Below are positions 1-11,679 of a DNA stretch of 64,000 bases, piece by piece. Position numbers and translations under genes: made by a program. Each line of letters starts with the position of its first letter. The first letter of the stretch is position 1. The notes below the pieces were generated by a model. It was not told where the DNA came from, searched no databases, and saw only the letters and a program-made list of their open reading frames with translations. Location of the stretch: NCBI RefSeq assembly GCF_002994745.2, contig NC_037094.1, positions 41,409,456-41,473,455 of the forward strand, given 5' to 3'. This stretch comes from Rosa chinensis. Lineage: Eukaryota; Streptophyta; Magnoliopsida; Rosales; Rosaceae.

Positions 1-2070
1 TTACTAGTTTCTATTTTCAGGTCCTTGTCACAAATGAGCTGAAACGAGCTCACAAATGGAGAGAGAAGCTAGCCAACGTTGGAGGGAGACAAGATGAAGT
101 ACAAAGGGAAGCACAAATGAGCAGAAATGAAGAAATGAAGCTTTCCTGGTCCAACCAGGAAACCCTGTCCAGAAAAGGAAAGCTTGCCAAAACAAGACTC
201 TTGAGCCAACCATGAATGGAGATCGAATTAATGAAGTGACATGGCATGAGAGAAGCTTCTTGAAGACTCTAGATGATGACATGGCACAAAGGTGGCGCAT
301 GGAGGCCCAAGAACTCTCAAGACTTGTTGGATTTTCGGCAAATGGATCAAAAGCCCACAAAGCCCATGCAATTAGGGTTTGTGACGCAATGAAGAAACCC
401 TAGAGATGTTTGCCGTCCAAAATGAAGAGAGAAACAAGGAAAATGACGTGGAAAATCAGAAATTAAAAGGAGATTTTCTAGGGAGATTTTCTAGGGCTAT
501 TTTTATGGAAATTCATCAAGAGATAAACCCTAGAATATCTTTTGCCGTCCAAGCCAAGAGGAAAAGAAGGAAGTTGCCGTGTGAATTAAAAGAAAACCCT
601 AGAGAATTCGGCAAGGAGATATTCAAGGGAGAAATAAAAGGAAAGAGAAAAAGGTGGAGACCAAGAAAAGCTCAAAAGAAGTCTAGATACATTCCTTAAT
701 TCCCTAAAGGAAGTTTGGCCGAATTGAACTACAAAAATCAGAATTATATCAAGGGAATTTCGGCAAGATTATTTAGGGAATTAAATGGAATTTTGTGATT
801 GGTTGAACCACCTCATAGGGCTTATTTGGCAAGATATTATTGGAGGAAATTATGTGGAATTTTCAGATTAATTCCATAAGGTTTACACGGCTTGGAGAGC
901 AAGTTGGCCGTCCCCTATATAACCTCCCCTCTTCTCAACGTTTTGGAGTTCCAAGTTCCATTCTTTACGTTTACACTTTGAGAAAATAATTCAGAAAACT
1001 CTTTAGACTAGCCGTGCTCCTCTCCATCCTCTAGGGCAACCACGAAGTGCAAGCAAGGCCAAGGAAGAAGAAGACAAGCCGTGCACACCATCCACCCTCC
1101 ACCTTGAAGATTGCTTTCGAAATTCAAGAGACCACATCATCACTTCATTCATCTCATCTTCATCACGGTGTAATCCGATTCTCCTTGTACCTTTGCTTTG
1201 TATTTTCGTTGGTTTTGCCTTAGTTGACACATATGTATGAACAAGTATTGTTTTCTGAAATTTTATGATGAATTGTTAATTTTCAGATTCATATATTACG
1301 ATTTATGGTTGCTTTTGTGTGAGTGTTTGATTAAATTTGCATGATAGATAACTTTTGTATTTTAATCTTATGTGGTTGCAAACACTTAGGGTTTTGATAT
1401 AATTGGTGCTACGAATTTAAGAACATGAATCAACTTTTTGGTTTTGTGTTCTTGGATCGATACGTAGTAAAGGTTTTGTACAAAAACCGAATTCAATCAA
1501 AGAAGATTGCAATTAGGTGGACTTTTTCATACTAAGTTGCACATTTGAGTTGATAGCCTTTCTAGGTGCTTAATGCGTTAAACATGACATGATTGACTAG
1601 CTTTCTAGGGTTTGATTGCATGTTTGATAGGATTAATCTAGGTGCTTTCGCTTAGGTTAATTAGCATTGAAAGTAAAATATGGGAAATTGTTTGCTTTTG
1701 AACGTTTCACATGATCAACTCCTCTTGCATGACTATGATGAACAATGATGAACTTGAATCAATTTTAATCATGAGTTTCGACTTTGATCTTTGTTCTTAC
1801 ATTCCATTTGTATTTTTATGTTTTTGCATTTTAATTATTTAGGTAACTTAGATTTTATTTTCGAAAATTAAAACCAAAAACCAAAAACTCCCCCCTTTTC
1901 GTAAATATGTCTATATTTTGTAAATATTATACTTTGTTTTAATTTTAATTGTTTAATTGTTTGACAATGACAGGTGTACCCTCAATCCCCGGAATAGAAC
2001 GATCCCTATTTATTACGTACTACTAATGACATTTCAGGGTTAAATTGGTCGCTCGATAAAAGCGACATCA
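1..2070 (+). mobile_element. Family B LTR, left end outside window
   Basis: Plus-strand copy of the B-type LTR that flanks element B on the minus strand at 4181-6495 and 22809-25164. Its first bases correspond to about 200 bp inside a complete LTR, so the U3 start lies left of the window. It has a TATATAA box at 917-923 and the conserved R-U5 block with CAATCCCCGG near 1982. The terminal hairpin GTCGCT/AGCGAC lies just before the end ACATCA at 2070. No PBS follows; an older LTR end does instead, so this is a solo LTR or a 3' LTR. The small ORFs inside it are chance frames. Confidence 0.88.
917..923 (+). promoter_or_regulatory. TATA box of the plus-strand B LTR
   Basis: TATATAA lies about 1.15 kb before the LTR end and is followed by the TCAACGT motif that sits downstream of the TATA box in most A and B LTRs here. 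The position implies a long R-U5 leader. Assigned by comparison between copies only. Confidence 0.5.
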
Positions 2071-2170
2071 ACAGGTGTACCCTCAATCCCCGGAATAGAA
2101 CGATCCCTACTTGCTTATACTACTAATGATATTTCTAGGGTTAAATTATATGCTTGCTTTGAGCGTATCA
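2071..2170 (+). repeat. 3' terminal fragment of an older A-like LTR
   Basis: Starts inside the conserved block (ACAGGTGTACCC) directly after the B LTR and ends GAGCGTATCA. It matches the terminus of the degenerate A-like LTR that begins in reverse at 38884. The B LTR at 1-2070 therefore inserted into this LTR. No PBS follows, so it ends a solo or 3' LTR. Confidence 0.8.
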
Positions 2171-3467
2171 GGTTTGGAAAAGAAAATTTAGAGAGAATTT
2201 GAGATTGTTAGAGTTGAAATTGTGATTTTTGCAAAGGAGAAAAATTAAGAAGGAATGTGGAATTGTTGGAAAAGGATTTATATTATAAATTGGTGGTAAA
2301 TTGTGTTGAAGGAAGTGAATTAAAAATTTGTTAAGTTATCGAACGGTCTTTGTGAAGGTTTAGATTAAGCGAGGTCATGGAATGGTTAAGGAATCGATTT
2401 AAGAATCGATTGAGTGGTTATGAGTTGGAGGGCATCGAGGTTTTAAAGGAATGATAGAATTTAATCCCAAATTAAAGGATGGGAGTTTTATGACAATTTG
2501 TGAATAACGGATGCTTATTCCGAGGGGAATGAGTTGTTTTTGAGAGTATTTCATTATATGGTTAATTATATCCTATTCAATTCTGACAGGACGTACTGAG
2601 CCCTCAAGCGAGGAGGACACAGGCAGGCAGCAGGGTTAGCTGCGGGACTCACTTGTGAGTGGACTTTCATTTTTTTTAAATAATGCATGCAGCATGGAAA
2701 TAAGTTTTCAGTTGATTTATTATTTTGAGAAAATGTGATTTGTGGAAAATAAAGGATTTAAAAAGGAAACAGTTGACAAGGAGGCCAGTTTTGGAGCATG
2801 CGTATCTTACCTAGTTGGCAGTCCCTTCTAGGTAATAGTCTGGTCGGCAGTCCCGTCCAGACTACAGCTCGGTTGGCAGTCTCATCCGATGCGTCATCTG
2901 GTTGGCAGTCCCTTCCAGATGACTTGAGATAGTTAGTCGGTAGTCCCGTCTACTACCTGTGACTAGTTGGCAGTCCCAACTAATCACCGCCTCCTATTCC
3001 GGTTGGCAGTCCCTCCCCGATGGCATGAGATGCCTAGGAAGCAGTCCTTCCTAGTCATCGAAAGAGTTTCTTGGAAAAAGAGTGAATTGGAAACTTTTAT
3101 GAAGTCTAGCAGCATGTTTGTTTTGTTGGAAAGAGAAATGGGAAAGCATACCATAAATTATTTGATTCTTGTTTCGGTTTTGTCCACTCACTCTAATGGA
3201 TTTATATGTTTTCCCCTGGGCCCTTCGTTCTCAAATGCCCAGATTTCAGATTAGCAGAGATAGCGTCCAGGCTTAAAGGACCTTGGAAATCAGCGCTTCC
3301 GTTTTTGTCCGTAGGTTATTACTTAACCTACCTTGTATGATATCGGCTTAGTTTAGTGTTGCTCTGATAAACCTTTTCTTTTAAGTTTGATGGATGTTGT
3401 CGCTTACGGAGGATTATGTTGGGATTTGAACTTTCCGGATGTAATATATGTGCTTGGATTGTAAATT
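2171..3467. other. Unidentified, probably LTR-derived sequence (left part)
   Basis: About 1.3 kb with no convincing coding frame. It continues at 26477-26651 once the solo A LTR and everything nested in it are removed; the TSD AAATT lies at 3463-3467 and 26472-26476. The joined sequence ends in GGGTCCTGTCA, which resembles the 3' end of a chromovirus-type LTR, but no PBS, PPT or protein supports that. A G-rich stretch near 2590-2650 and the hairpin array at 2805-3060 are its notable parts. Confidence 0.5.
2805..3060 (+). repeat. Array of eight hairpins with a constant loop and variable stems
   Basis: Eight units spaced about 29-38 bp share a loop close to TTGGCAGTCCCTT. Each is flanked by different arms that pair with each other. 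Examples are ACCTAG/CTAGGT (2809-2833), TAGTCTGG/CCAGACTA (2836-2864), GTCATCTGG/CCAGATGAC (2893-2923, nine perfect pairs) and CTAGG/CCTAG (3034-3054, extended by four more pairs). The units near 2867, 2930, 2959 and 2998 pair with a bulge or mismatch. Function is unknown. It lies in probable LTR-derived DNA. Confidence 0.85.
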
Positions 3468-4180
3468 TGATAGGAGCATTTTAATGCGACATTTTAACTG
3501 TTATTTCCCTATATTTTCTGCGTTATTTCCTTAATAAAACTCTGTTTAGGAAAGTTTCCATTCTTCGAATGGGAAAGTTCATAATTGTAGAAAGTTTCCG
3601 TTTTGTAGTTTCTATTTTCCATTTTTAGAAAGTTTCCATTTTAGTTTAAGAAAGTTTCCATTTCTTATTTTAGAAAGCTTCTATTTTCAGGTTTTTGGAA
3701 TAAATAAGCAGAATTGAGTTCATAAATGGAACGAGAAGTTTCATGAAGATGACATGGCAAGGAGAGAATCAAGGAAGAGTTTTTTTAAAAAAAGGAAAAT
3801 ATATTTTCCTTGGGGATTAAATTTGCCGTGTAATACTTAAGGAAAAACAAGGTGACAACGTGAGAATTGAAGATGATTGATTGAGGATTTCAAGGAGAGA
3901 TTTTCTTGGGAGACTTTTATGGAAAGAAATATTGTTGGAGGAATAATTTGGTGTGATTGCCAACGTGAAAATCAGAAATAATCAAGGAGATGACGCCAAG
4001 AGAGATTCAAGGGAGATATTTATGGAAGGAAAATATGTGTGCACCAAGGAAAAGCTAAAAAGGCGTCTAGATTCATCCCTAAATTCCCTAAAGGAATGTT
4101 GGCCGAAATTCATGAAGAAAATCAGAATAATTTCAAGGAAATTCGGCAATTAAATATTAGGGAGGTATTTTAGAGAATTA
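3468..4180 (+). mobile_element. Solo family A LTR, left part
   Basis: Begins TGATAGGAGCATTTTAATGCG, contains the U3 GAAAGTTTCC repeats and is cut at 4180 by element B. The rest is at 25170-26471; the parts sum to about 2015 bp, the usual A LTR length. The TSD AAATT flanks the whole. Unrelated sequence rather than PBS or PPT lies on either side, so this is a solo LTR left by LTR-LTR recombination. Confidence 0.93.
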
Positions 4181-6495
4181 TGATGTCGCTTTTGGGAGCA
4201 ACCAATTTAACCCTGAAATGTCATTAGTAGTATAAAGTAAATAGGGATCGTTCTATTCCGGGGATTGAGGGTACACCTGTCATTGTCAAACAATTAAACA
4301 ATTAAAACAAAGTATATTATTTACGCAATATAGACATATTTACGAAAAAGGGGGGAATATTTTTGATTTTGGTTTTCGAAAATTAAACTAAGTTAAGAAA
4401 ATAATTAAAATGCAAAAACATAAAAATATAAAAGGGATGCAAGAACAAAGATCAAAGTCGAAACTCATGATAAAAGTTGATTCAAGTTCACCATTGTTCA
4501 TCATAGTCATGCAAGAGGAGTTGATCATGTGAAACGTTCAAAAGCAAACAATTTCCCATATTTTACTTTCAATGCTAATTAACCTAAGCGAAAGCACCTA
4601 GATTACTCCTATCAAACATGCAATCAAACCCTAGAAAGCTAGTCAATCATGTCATGTTTAACGCATTAAGCACCTAGAAAGGCTATCAACTCAAATGTGC
4701 AACTTAGTATGAAAAAGTCCACCTAATTGCAATCTTCTTTGATTAAATTCGGTTTTTGTACAAAACCTTTACTACTTATCGATTCAAGAACACAAAACCA
4801 AAAAGTTGATCCATGTTCTCAAATTCGTAGCAACATTCACATAAAAACCCTAAATGTTTCGAACCATTCAAGATTATCATACAAAAGATTTCTATCATGC
4901 AAATTTAATCAAACACTCACACAAAAGAAACCATAAATCGCAATATATGAATCTGAAAATTAACAATTAATCATAAAATTTCAGAAAACAACATTTGTTC
5001 ATACATATGTGTCAACTAAGGCAAAACCAACGAAAATACAAAGCAAAGCTACAAGGAGAATCGGATTACACCGTGATGAAGATGAGATGAATGAAGTGAT
5101 GAATGGTCTCTTGAATTTCGAAAGCAATCTTCAAGGATGGTGATGGATGATGTGCACGGCTTGTCTTCTTCTTCCTTGGCCTTGCTTGCACTTCGTGGTT
5201 GCCCTAGAGGATGGAGATGAACACGGCTAGGCTAGAGAGAGTTTTCTGAATTTTCTTCAAAGTGTAAAACGTAAAAGTGGGAACTAGGAACTCCTTGACA
5301 TTGAGAAAGGGGAAGAATATATAGGAGCACGGCCTCCTTTGTTTCCAAACCGTCCAAAACCCTAGAGAAACTCACGGCATGTGCTTGCTTCCTCCACATA
5401 ATTTCCTCCAATGGTTTCTTGCCACATAAGCCCTATGAGGTGGTTCAACCAATCACAAAATTCCAATATTAATTCCCTAAATAATTCTTGCCGAAATATG
5501 TAGATAATTTCTGATTTTATACACCAATTTCGGCAACAATATATTTAGAGAATAAAGGGGGATGAACCTAGACTCCTTTGAGAGCTTTTTGTGTTCAACA
5601 CATATTCTCTTTCCTTTAAAAGCTCCCTAAGAAATCTCCACGAAATCTCTTTATTTTTCTGATTTTTCCTCACGGCAAAAACCCTAATTTCTCTCTTCAT
5701 TATCTCTTGGCCGAATTCCCTAGGGTTTGCACGGCATTCCCTTGTTTTCCTCTTGGCTTGGACGGCTAGGAGTCTTCTAGGGTTTATCTCTTGATTTATT
5801 TCCATAAAAATAGCCCTAGAAAATCTCCCTAGAAAATCTCCTTTTAATTTCTGATTTTCCACGTCACCTCCTTGTTTCTCTCTTGCAAATTCACGGCAAA
5901 ACCTCTTTAGGGCTAGGGTTTGCGTCACAAACCCTAGTTCCATGGGCTCTTGTGGGCTTTTATCCAATTAGCCGAAAATCCAACAAGTCTTGAGAGTTTT
6001 TGGGCCTCCATGCGTCACCTCTATGCCATGTCATCATCTAGAGTCTTCAAGAAGCTTCTCTCATGCCATGTCACTTCATTAATTCGATCTCCATTCATGG
6101 TTGGCTCAAGAGTCTTGTTTTGGCAAGCTTTCCTTTTCTGGACAGGGTTTCCTGGTTGGACCAGGAAAACTTCTTTTCTTCATTTCTGCTCATTTGTGCT
6201 TCCCTTTGTACTTCATCTTGTCTCCCTCCAACGTTGGCTAGCTTCTCTCTCCATTTGTGAGCTCGTTTCAGCTCATTTGTGACAAGGACCTGAAAATAGA
6301 AACTAGTAAGAAAAATAGAAACTTTCCTAAAATGAAAAATGGCAACTTTCCTAAACTGAAAATGGGAAACTTTCTAAAAATGAAAAATAGAAACTACCGA
6401 AAATAGAAACTTTCCTAAACAGGGTTTTATTAAGGAAATAACGCAGAAAATGTAGGGAAATGCAGTTAAAACGTCGCATTAAAATGCTCCTATCA
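4181..6495 (-). repeat. 3' LTR of element B
   Basis: 2315 bp, read on the minus strand as TGATAGGAGC...GCGACATCA. It lacks about 41 bp of the U3 repeat tract that the 5' LTR has near 25037-25080, a deletion probably mediated by the short repeats there. Its terminal hairpin carries one mismatch (AGCAAC instead of AGCGAC). Confidence 0.95.
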
Positions 6496-6510
6496 AATTC
6501 CCCCACACTT
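6496..6510 (-). other. Polypurine tract of element B
   Basis: Minus-strand AAGTGTGGGGGAATT directly abuts the 3' LTR. This is the expected position for the plus-strand DNA primer, and the same sequence abuts the 3' LTR in elements A3, D and E. Confidence 0.9.
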
Positions 6511-8476
6511 AGCTTTTGCTAGTCCCTTAGCAAAATCACACTAAGACACACACTAAGACTCAACGAAAATTAAAGACTTGACACGAAACAGACTCTATAG
6601 CCCTTCAACTTTTTGTCTCAGCAATCTCTTACTTTCACAACACCAAGATTAGCACTTCACCAAGAATAAATGTTTAGGCATTCGAGAGTTAATTGAAACA
6701 CATAATCTTCACATACACAAGTAGGACTTGGTTGGAACAATGGTGATGGTTCCTGTTAAGCATGCTTCAAACAAGTATGATTCAACTCCTCACAAGTTAT
6801 ATCCACTCTTTCTTCTCTCAGATCATGGCAATGCTTAAAAGCTTATACACTCAAGTATATGTGAAAGATAGCAAGTATATCACATAATTCAAGAAACGAA
6901 AGCACATGTATAATTTTCTTTAAAGATCTCATGAAGGATACCAACTACTTGCACAGATGGACCCAAGCCATAGGTTCAACTCTTGTAACTCATCTCCACA
7001 TCAAGGGCTGTCCCATCTTAAGGATCAAGAAGGTCTTCTTAAAGGTTGTAATGGGGCCAAGGCTCAAGGTTTTAAGAAATGAAGGGTAAGGATTTATCAA
7101 AGTGTCCTAAAAACTTAGCAGAGCACATGTAAATGTAGAGACCACAAGAAATCCACCAATGCATTGCAAAAACGTCACTTCCCCTAGAGGTAACATAAAA
7201 GGGCCTAGTGTCTTCATGTTGGGCCCAATCTTCATTGTAAACTTCCCCTGAACTATAGTGAATGGACAAAGGTCAAATTTTTCTTTAATAGGCCTTCATT
7301 TCAAAGTAAACTCCAAAATCACTAAGTATGGGGGACTAAAATCCATAAATATTTCTTTCTTTTCTTTTCTAGCCGTACATTTTTTTCTTTTCTTTTCATT
7401 TTTCACGGCTTTCACATATTTTTTTCTTTTTGGACAAGTCTACCCCCACACTTGAACTTTAACCTCTTCTCAATTTCCATCCTTAGCACCAAACCCATGT
7501 AGTATGTCTCAAAAGATAGCTCCACTAAGTTCTTAGAACAAAGGGTAGGGTTGTTACTATACTAAGTTTCATGGTTAAGGATTTTAGGGTGATGAACGAA
7601 AAGGCTTAATGTAGGCTCAAAGGGGCTTATCTAGGGGAGTCCCACGACGGGCACGAATGGGGACACAAGTTTATATGACAATGGTGGTAATTCCTAGGAT
7701 GCCTCTATCCCTTCCAGAATCAGGGCCATGTATTAATATAACGTTTCAACAAGCACAAGAGTGAATTCTAGCATTCTCTAGTCCATCAAACTTAATCTAT
7801 GGCAAGTAGTCAACCAAGATGAAAGAATAATGAGATCATCAAAACAACGCCAAGAAAATAAGAATATATGTTTCATTTATCACTCCAAGAAAAAGGGACA
7901 TGGGCTCAATTATCTCACATGGGTTTATATGAATCAAAACTCATCTTAACATGCTCATATTCTGTACCAAAGTTTCGAAATCCATATCCACTACAAGGCA
8001 TATATTTTTCATATATCTCAATTAACCAAAGAATACCATTTTAGAAATCATCTCAATTTTGTGATCCTCTTTTAATCATGATTTCAGAGATATAGAATCA
8101 TCCTAGACAGTTGAAAGGGCATCCTAAGACTCAAAACAAAACAAAAGCAACGAAAATTTTTAAATTTTTGACATTTTTCACTTTTTTTTTTGTATTTTTC
8201 AATATATGACTCAAGATAAAAGTGTAAATCCCTTCCCCCACACTTAAATATTGCATTGTCCTCAATGTAATCAAGAAAAAGCATGCAATGAAATACTTAA
8301 GCATTTAGGGATGGAATTTACGAAAATAACTATAAAACAAAGAAGAATTTGAGAAGTAAAAGGGAGAGAGAAAGCAAATCTGCGTTGACGACTCCTCCAC
8401 AGCTACTTCAGAATTGGGTTGCCTCCCAAGCAGCGCTTAATGTTTATAGTCTTTCAGCCTAGACTTGTACCTCCTT
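6511..8476 (-). other. 3' non-coding region of element B
   Basis: About 2 kb between the pol stop and the PPT. No sustained reading frame is present, although Athila elements often carry an env-like gene here. It is collinear with the internal 3' half of the non-autonomous elements F, E, A3 and D. Two further PPT-like motifs occur at 7441-7452 and 8231-8246, and a compound hairpin lies right after pol. Confidence 0.8.
8401..8434 (-). other. Conserved compound hairpin downstream of pol
   Basis: Minus-strand GCTGCTT pairs with AAGTAGC (one G-U pair) around an inner TTGGG/CCCAA stem with loop AGGCAA. Elements F, E, A3 and D keep the same structure with a fully paired AAGCAGC. It lies about 45 bp after the pol stop. 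Confidence 0.7.
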
Positions 8477-10543
8477 TTAATCCTCAGGGTTTGGAACGTT
8501 TTGGAGGGGTACATCCTCCACTTCATGTTCCACAAATGCCTCATAGTAAGGCTTCAAGCGATGGCCATTCACTTTGAACTCGTTGCCTGTTTGTTCACTC
8601 TTTATCTGCACAGCTCCATGAGGAAACACATGAGTGATAACAAAAGGCCCAATCCAACGAGAACGAAGCTTACCTGGGAAGAGTTTGAGACGAGAGTGGA
8701 AGAGAAGAACTTTTTGACCCACAACAAAAGTCTTCCTTCGAATCATTTTATCATGGAATGCCTTAGTCTTATCCTTGTAAATCTTAGCACTTTCGAAGGC
8801 ATCATTCCTAATCTCCTCTAACTCTTGCAATTGCAACTTCCTATGAAGCCCAGCTGCATCAATATCCATGTTGAACTGCTTCACAGCCCACCAAGCTCTA
8901 TGCTCTAACTCCACAGGTAAATGGCAAGGTTTGCCATAGACAATTCGATATGGTGACATACCTATGGGAGTTTTGTATGCAGTTCTGTAGGCCCACAAAG
9001 CATCCTCTAGACGCAAGGACCAGTCCTTCCTGTTGGGGTTCACAGTCTTCTCCAATATCCCCTTGATCTGGCGATTAGAGACCTCCGCCTGCCCACTAGT
9101 TTGGGGGTGATAAGGTGTAGAAACCTTATGTGTCACATCATATCTCTTCAAGAGAGCCTCAATCGTCCTATTGCAAAAATGGGATCCACCATCACTAATG
9201 AGAACTCTAGGCATTCCAAACCTGCTAAAGATGTTAGACTTGATAAAATCTGCAACAACCTTAGAGTCATTAGTTCTAGTGGCCTTTGCTTCCACCCATT
9301 TGGAAACATAGTCCACTGCAAGTAAGATATATATGAACCCAAAAGATGATGGGAAAGGTCCCATGAAATCTATACCCCAAACATCAAAGATTTCAACAGT
9401 TATGATATTAGTCAAGGGCATTTGATCTCTAAGGCCTAGGTTTCCTGTTCTTTGGCACTTATCACAAGTTAAACAATAGGCATGTGCATCCCTAAACAAT
9501 GTTGGCCAATAGAACCCAGACTCTAGTACTTTTAATGCAGTTTTCTTTGACCCAAAGTGACCCCCACATGCTTTAGAGTGGCAAAACGAAAGTATAGCAT
9601 TATGTTCATGTTCAGGCACACATCTTCTAATCAATTGATCAGAACAATATTTCCACAGATAAGGTTCATCCCAAACATATTGCTTAATAGTGTTCTTAAG
9701 CCTATCTCTATGAGCACGTGACATGGTATCAGGAATCTTCCTAGACACAATATAGTTCACAATATCTGCATACCATGGTTCACTTACCTGAAGTCCAAAG
9801 AGTTGCTCATCTGGAAATGTCTCCACCAGAGGGAGATAATCTTCTGCATGCACTAAGCGACTCAAGTGGTCAGCTACCACGTTCTCACTACCCTTCTTAT
9901 CCTTGATTTCCACGTCGAATTCTTGCAAGAGTAGGATCCATCTGATGAGCCTTGGTTTCGCCTCTTTCTTGGTCATCAAGTATTTCAAAGCTGCATGGTC
10001 AGTAAAGATAGTAACTTTGGTACCAAGTAAATAAGAGCGAAACTTCTCAAGGGCAAAGACAACTGCAAGGAGCTCTTTCTCTGTGGTGGAGTAGTTCATT
10101 TGTGCATCATTGAGAGTCCTTGAGGCGTAGTAGATGGCATAGGGTAGCTTGTCCTTCCTTTGCCCCAAAACAGCTCCCACTGCATAGTCAGAGGCATCAC
10201 ACATCAACTCAAAGGGCAAGGACCAATCTGGAGGTAACATGATGGGGGCAGATGTCAACAACTCCTTAAGCTTGTCAAAAGCTTCTTGACACTCCTTGTC
10301 AAAGTGAAAGGGCACATCCTTCTGGAGTAGTTGACATAAGGGTCTCGAAATCTTAGAGAAGTCCTTGATGAACCTCCTATAAAAACCTGCATGGCCAAGG
10401 AAAGAACGAATCTCTCTCACAGAAGTGGGAGAGGGTAAGTGACGCACAATATCCACCTTGGCCTTATCAACCTCTATACCCCTAGCAGAGACAATATGTC
10501 CTAGAACTATTCCTTGTTGAACCATAAATGGCATTTTTCCCAA
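8477..10543 (-). CDS. pol: Pol C-terminal part: RNase H and integrase (fragment)
   Basis: 688-codon frame and the last part of the element B polyprotein. The RT thumb/connection lies at about residues 1-100. RNase H (about 108-230) has candidate acidic residues D116, E156, D182 and D225. Integrase starts with a zinc-binding HHCC region (H322, H329, C357, C360) and has the D392, D451, E487 triad with 35 residues between the last two. A GPF module lies near residue 630 and no chromodomain follows. The start codon is only the first Met of the open frame: the natural frame continues from the RT segment and was split by a one-base deletion near 10530, where the two frames overlap. RNase H and integrase look otherwise undamaged. 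Confidence 0.9.
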   Translation of the reverse strand: MGKMPFMVQQGIVLGHIVSARGIEVDKAKVDIVRHLPSPTSVREIRSFLGHAGFYRRFIKDFSKISRPLCQLLQKDVPFHFDKECQEAFDKLKELLTSAPIMLPPDWSLPFELMCDASDYAVGAVLGQRKDKLPYAIYYASRTLNDAQMNYSTTEKELLAVVFALEKFRSYLLGTKVTIFTDHAALKYLMTKKEAKPRLIRWILLLQEFDVEIKDKKGSENVVADHLSRLVHAEDYLPLVETFPDEQLFGLQVSEPWYADIVNYIVSRKIPDTMSRAHRDRLKNTIKQYVWDEPYLWKYCSDQLIRRCVPEHEHNAILSFCHSKACGGHFGSKKTALKVLESGFYWPTLFRDAHAYCLTCDKCQRTGNLGLRDQMPLTNIITVEIFDVWGIDFMGPFPSSFGFIYILLAVDYVSKWVEAKATRTNDSKVVADFIKSNIFSRFGMPRVLISDGGSHFCNRTIEALLKRYDVTHKVSTPYHPQTSGQAEVSNRQIKGILEKTVNPNRKDWSLRLEDALWAYRTAYKTPIGMSPYRIVYGKPCHLPVELEHRAWWAVKQFNMDIDAAGLHRKLQLQELEEIRNDAFESAKIYKDKTKAFHDKMIRRKTFVVGQKVLLFHSRLKLFPGKLRSRWIGPFVITHVFPHGAVQIKSEQTGNEFKVNGHRLKPYYEAFVEHEVEDVPLQNVPNPED

Positions 10544-11679
10544 TTAAGTACAAGGTTAGTTTCCATGCAACGTTTCAAAATTATCTCCAGATTATTAAGA
10601 CAATCATCAAAATTCTTTCCAAAAACTGAAAAGTCATCCATGAATACCTCTATGATTTTCTCAATATAATCTGAAAAGATACTTACCATACACCTTTGAA
10701 AGGTACCTGGAGCGTTGCAAAGTCCGAAGGGCATTCGTCTATAGGCAAACGTTCCAAAGGGGCAAGTGAAAGTTGTCTTCTCTTGATCTTCATTTGCAAT
10801 TGCAATCTGGTTATAGCCTGAGTATCCATCCAAGAAGCAATAATAGTCATGTCCAGCTAGGCGCTCAAGCATCTGATCAATGAATGGCAGAGGAAAGTGG
10901 TCTTTCCTTGTAGTTGCGTTGAGCCTTCTATAGTCAATGCACACTCTGTGGCCTGTGACTGTCCTTTGGGGCACCAGTTCGTTATCAGCATTCTTGACCA
11001 CAGTGATCCCAGACTTCTTGGGCACGACCTGAACTGGGGAGACCCACTTGGAGTCAGAAATAGGGTAGATTACCCCACAATCAAGGAGTTTGATAACCTC
11101 CTTCTTCACTACTTCCATCATTGGAGGGTTGAGACGACGTTGAGCCTCTCTAGTGGGTTTAGACCCCTCCTCTAGAAGTATTCTGTGGACACAAGTTGTA
11201 GGGCTGATTCCCTTGATATCAGCCAATGTCCATCCTATGGCGGTCTTGTGTTGCTTCAACATTTCCACCAACTTCTCTTCTTGTGGAGTCGTCAGTGCAG
11301 AGGACACAATCACTGGTAAGGTCTCCTTGTCCCCTAAGTAGACATACTTCAAATGGTCTGGAAGAGGTTTTAGCTCTAGTTCTGGGGCCTGGATCACTGA
11401 AGGTAAAGTCTTGTTAGTGGATAACTGAATGGACAAGGGAGAAACAGACTTACCTAGATAGGGAGATGCCTCAAGGAAGGAGACGTTTTCAATGATTTTC
11501 TCCTCACAAGTGTCTCTCAACTTGTCCTCTGGAATGGTGATTCCTTCCTTTGTATAGCCTACCCCACTCTCAAGGGTAGTGACTAAGGTATCCTCATGCA
11601 TAATGTCAAACATTTTCTGCGCAAGTTCATCCAAAATATCAGTAGAAAAGCAATCATGAACCTCTAGGGGATACCTCAT
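10507..11679 (-). CDS. pol: Pol middle part: reverse transcriptase (fragment)
   Basis: 390-codon frame. Residues 1-150 are the linker after protease. Reverse transcriptase follows, with VCIDYRRLN (246-254), the FLDGYSGYN block containing D284, [15 protein letters not shown] (about 311-325) and the catalytic FMDDF at 346-350. It converts element RNA to DNA in cytoplasmic particles. It overlaps the upstream frame by four bases and the downstream frame by 37. Both junctions are one-base deletions relative to the continuous frame of element C, so this is one piece of a single polyprotein. The ATG at 11679 is internal (MRYP also occurs in frame in element C). Confidence 0.9.
   Translation of the reverse strand: MRYPLEVHDCFSTDILDELAQKMFDIMHEDTLVTTLESGVGYTKEGITIPEDKLRDTCEEKIIENVSFLEASPYLGKSVSPLSIQLSTNKTLPSVIQAPELELKPLPDHLKYVYLGDKETLPVIVSSALTTPQEEKLVEMLKQHKTAIGWTLADIKGISPTTCVHRILLEEGSKPTREAQRRLNPPMMEVVKKEVIKLLDCGVIYPISDSKWVSPVQVVPKKSGITVVKNADNELVPQRTVTGHRVCIDYRRLNATTRKDHFPLPFIDQMLERLAGHDYYCFLDGYSGYNQIAIANEDQEKTTFTCPFGTFAYRRMPFGLCNAPGTFQRCMVSIFSDYIEKIIEVFMDDFSVFGKNFDDCLNNLEIILKRCMETNLVLNWEKCHLWFNKE

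Noticed and set aside
2967..3254. 95-codon ORF over the hairpin array
   Set aside because: Covers only the last hairpins and unrelated flank, with no domain; the hairpin units are not in a constant frame.
5950..6282. 110-codon ORF and overlapping frames in B LTRs
   Set aside because: Antisense to the element, present only because LTR copies are near identical, and without domain or promoter.
6511..8476. Possible env-like gene between pol and 3' LTR
   Set aside because: Athila elements may have one, but no frame longer than about 66 codons exists here and the region is shared with non-autonomous elements.
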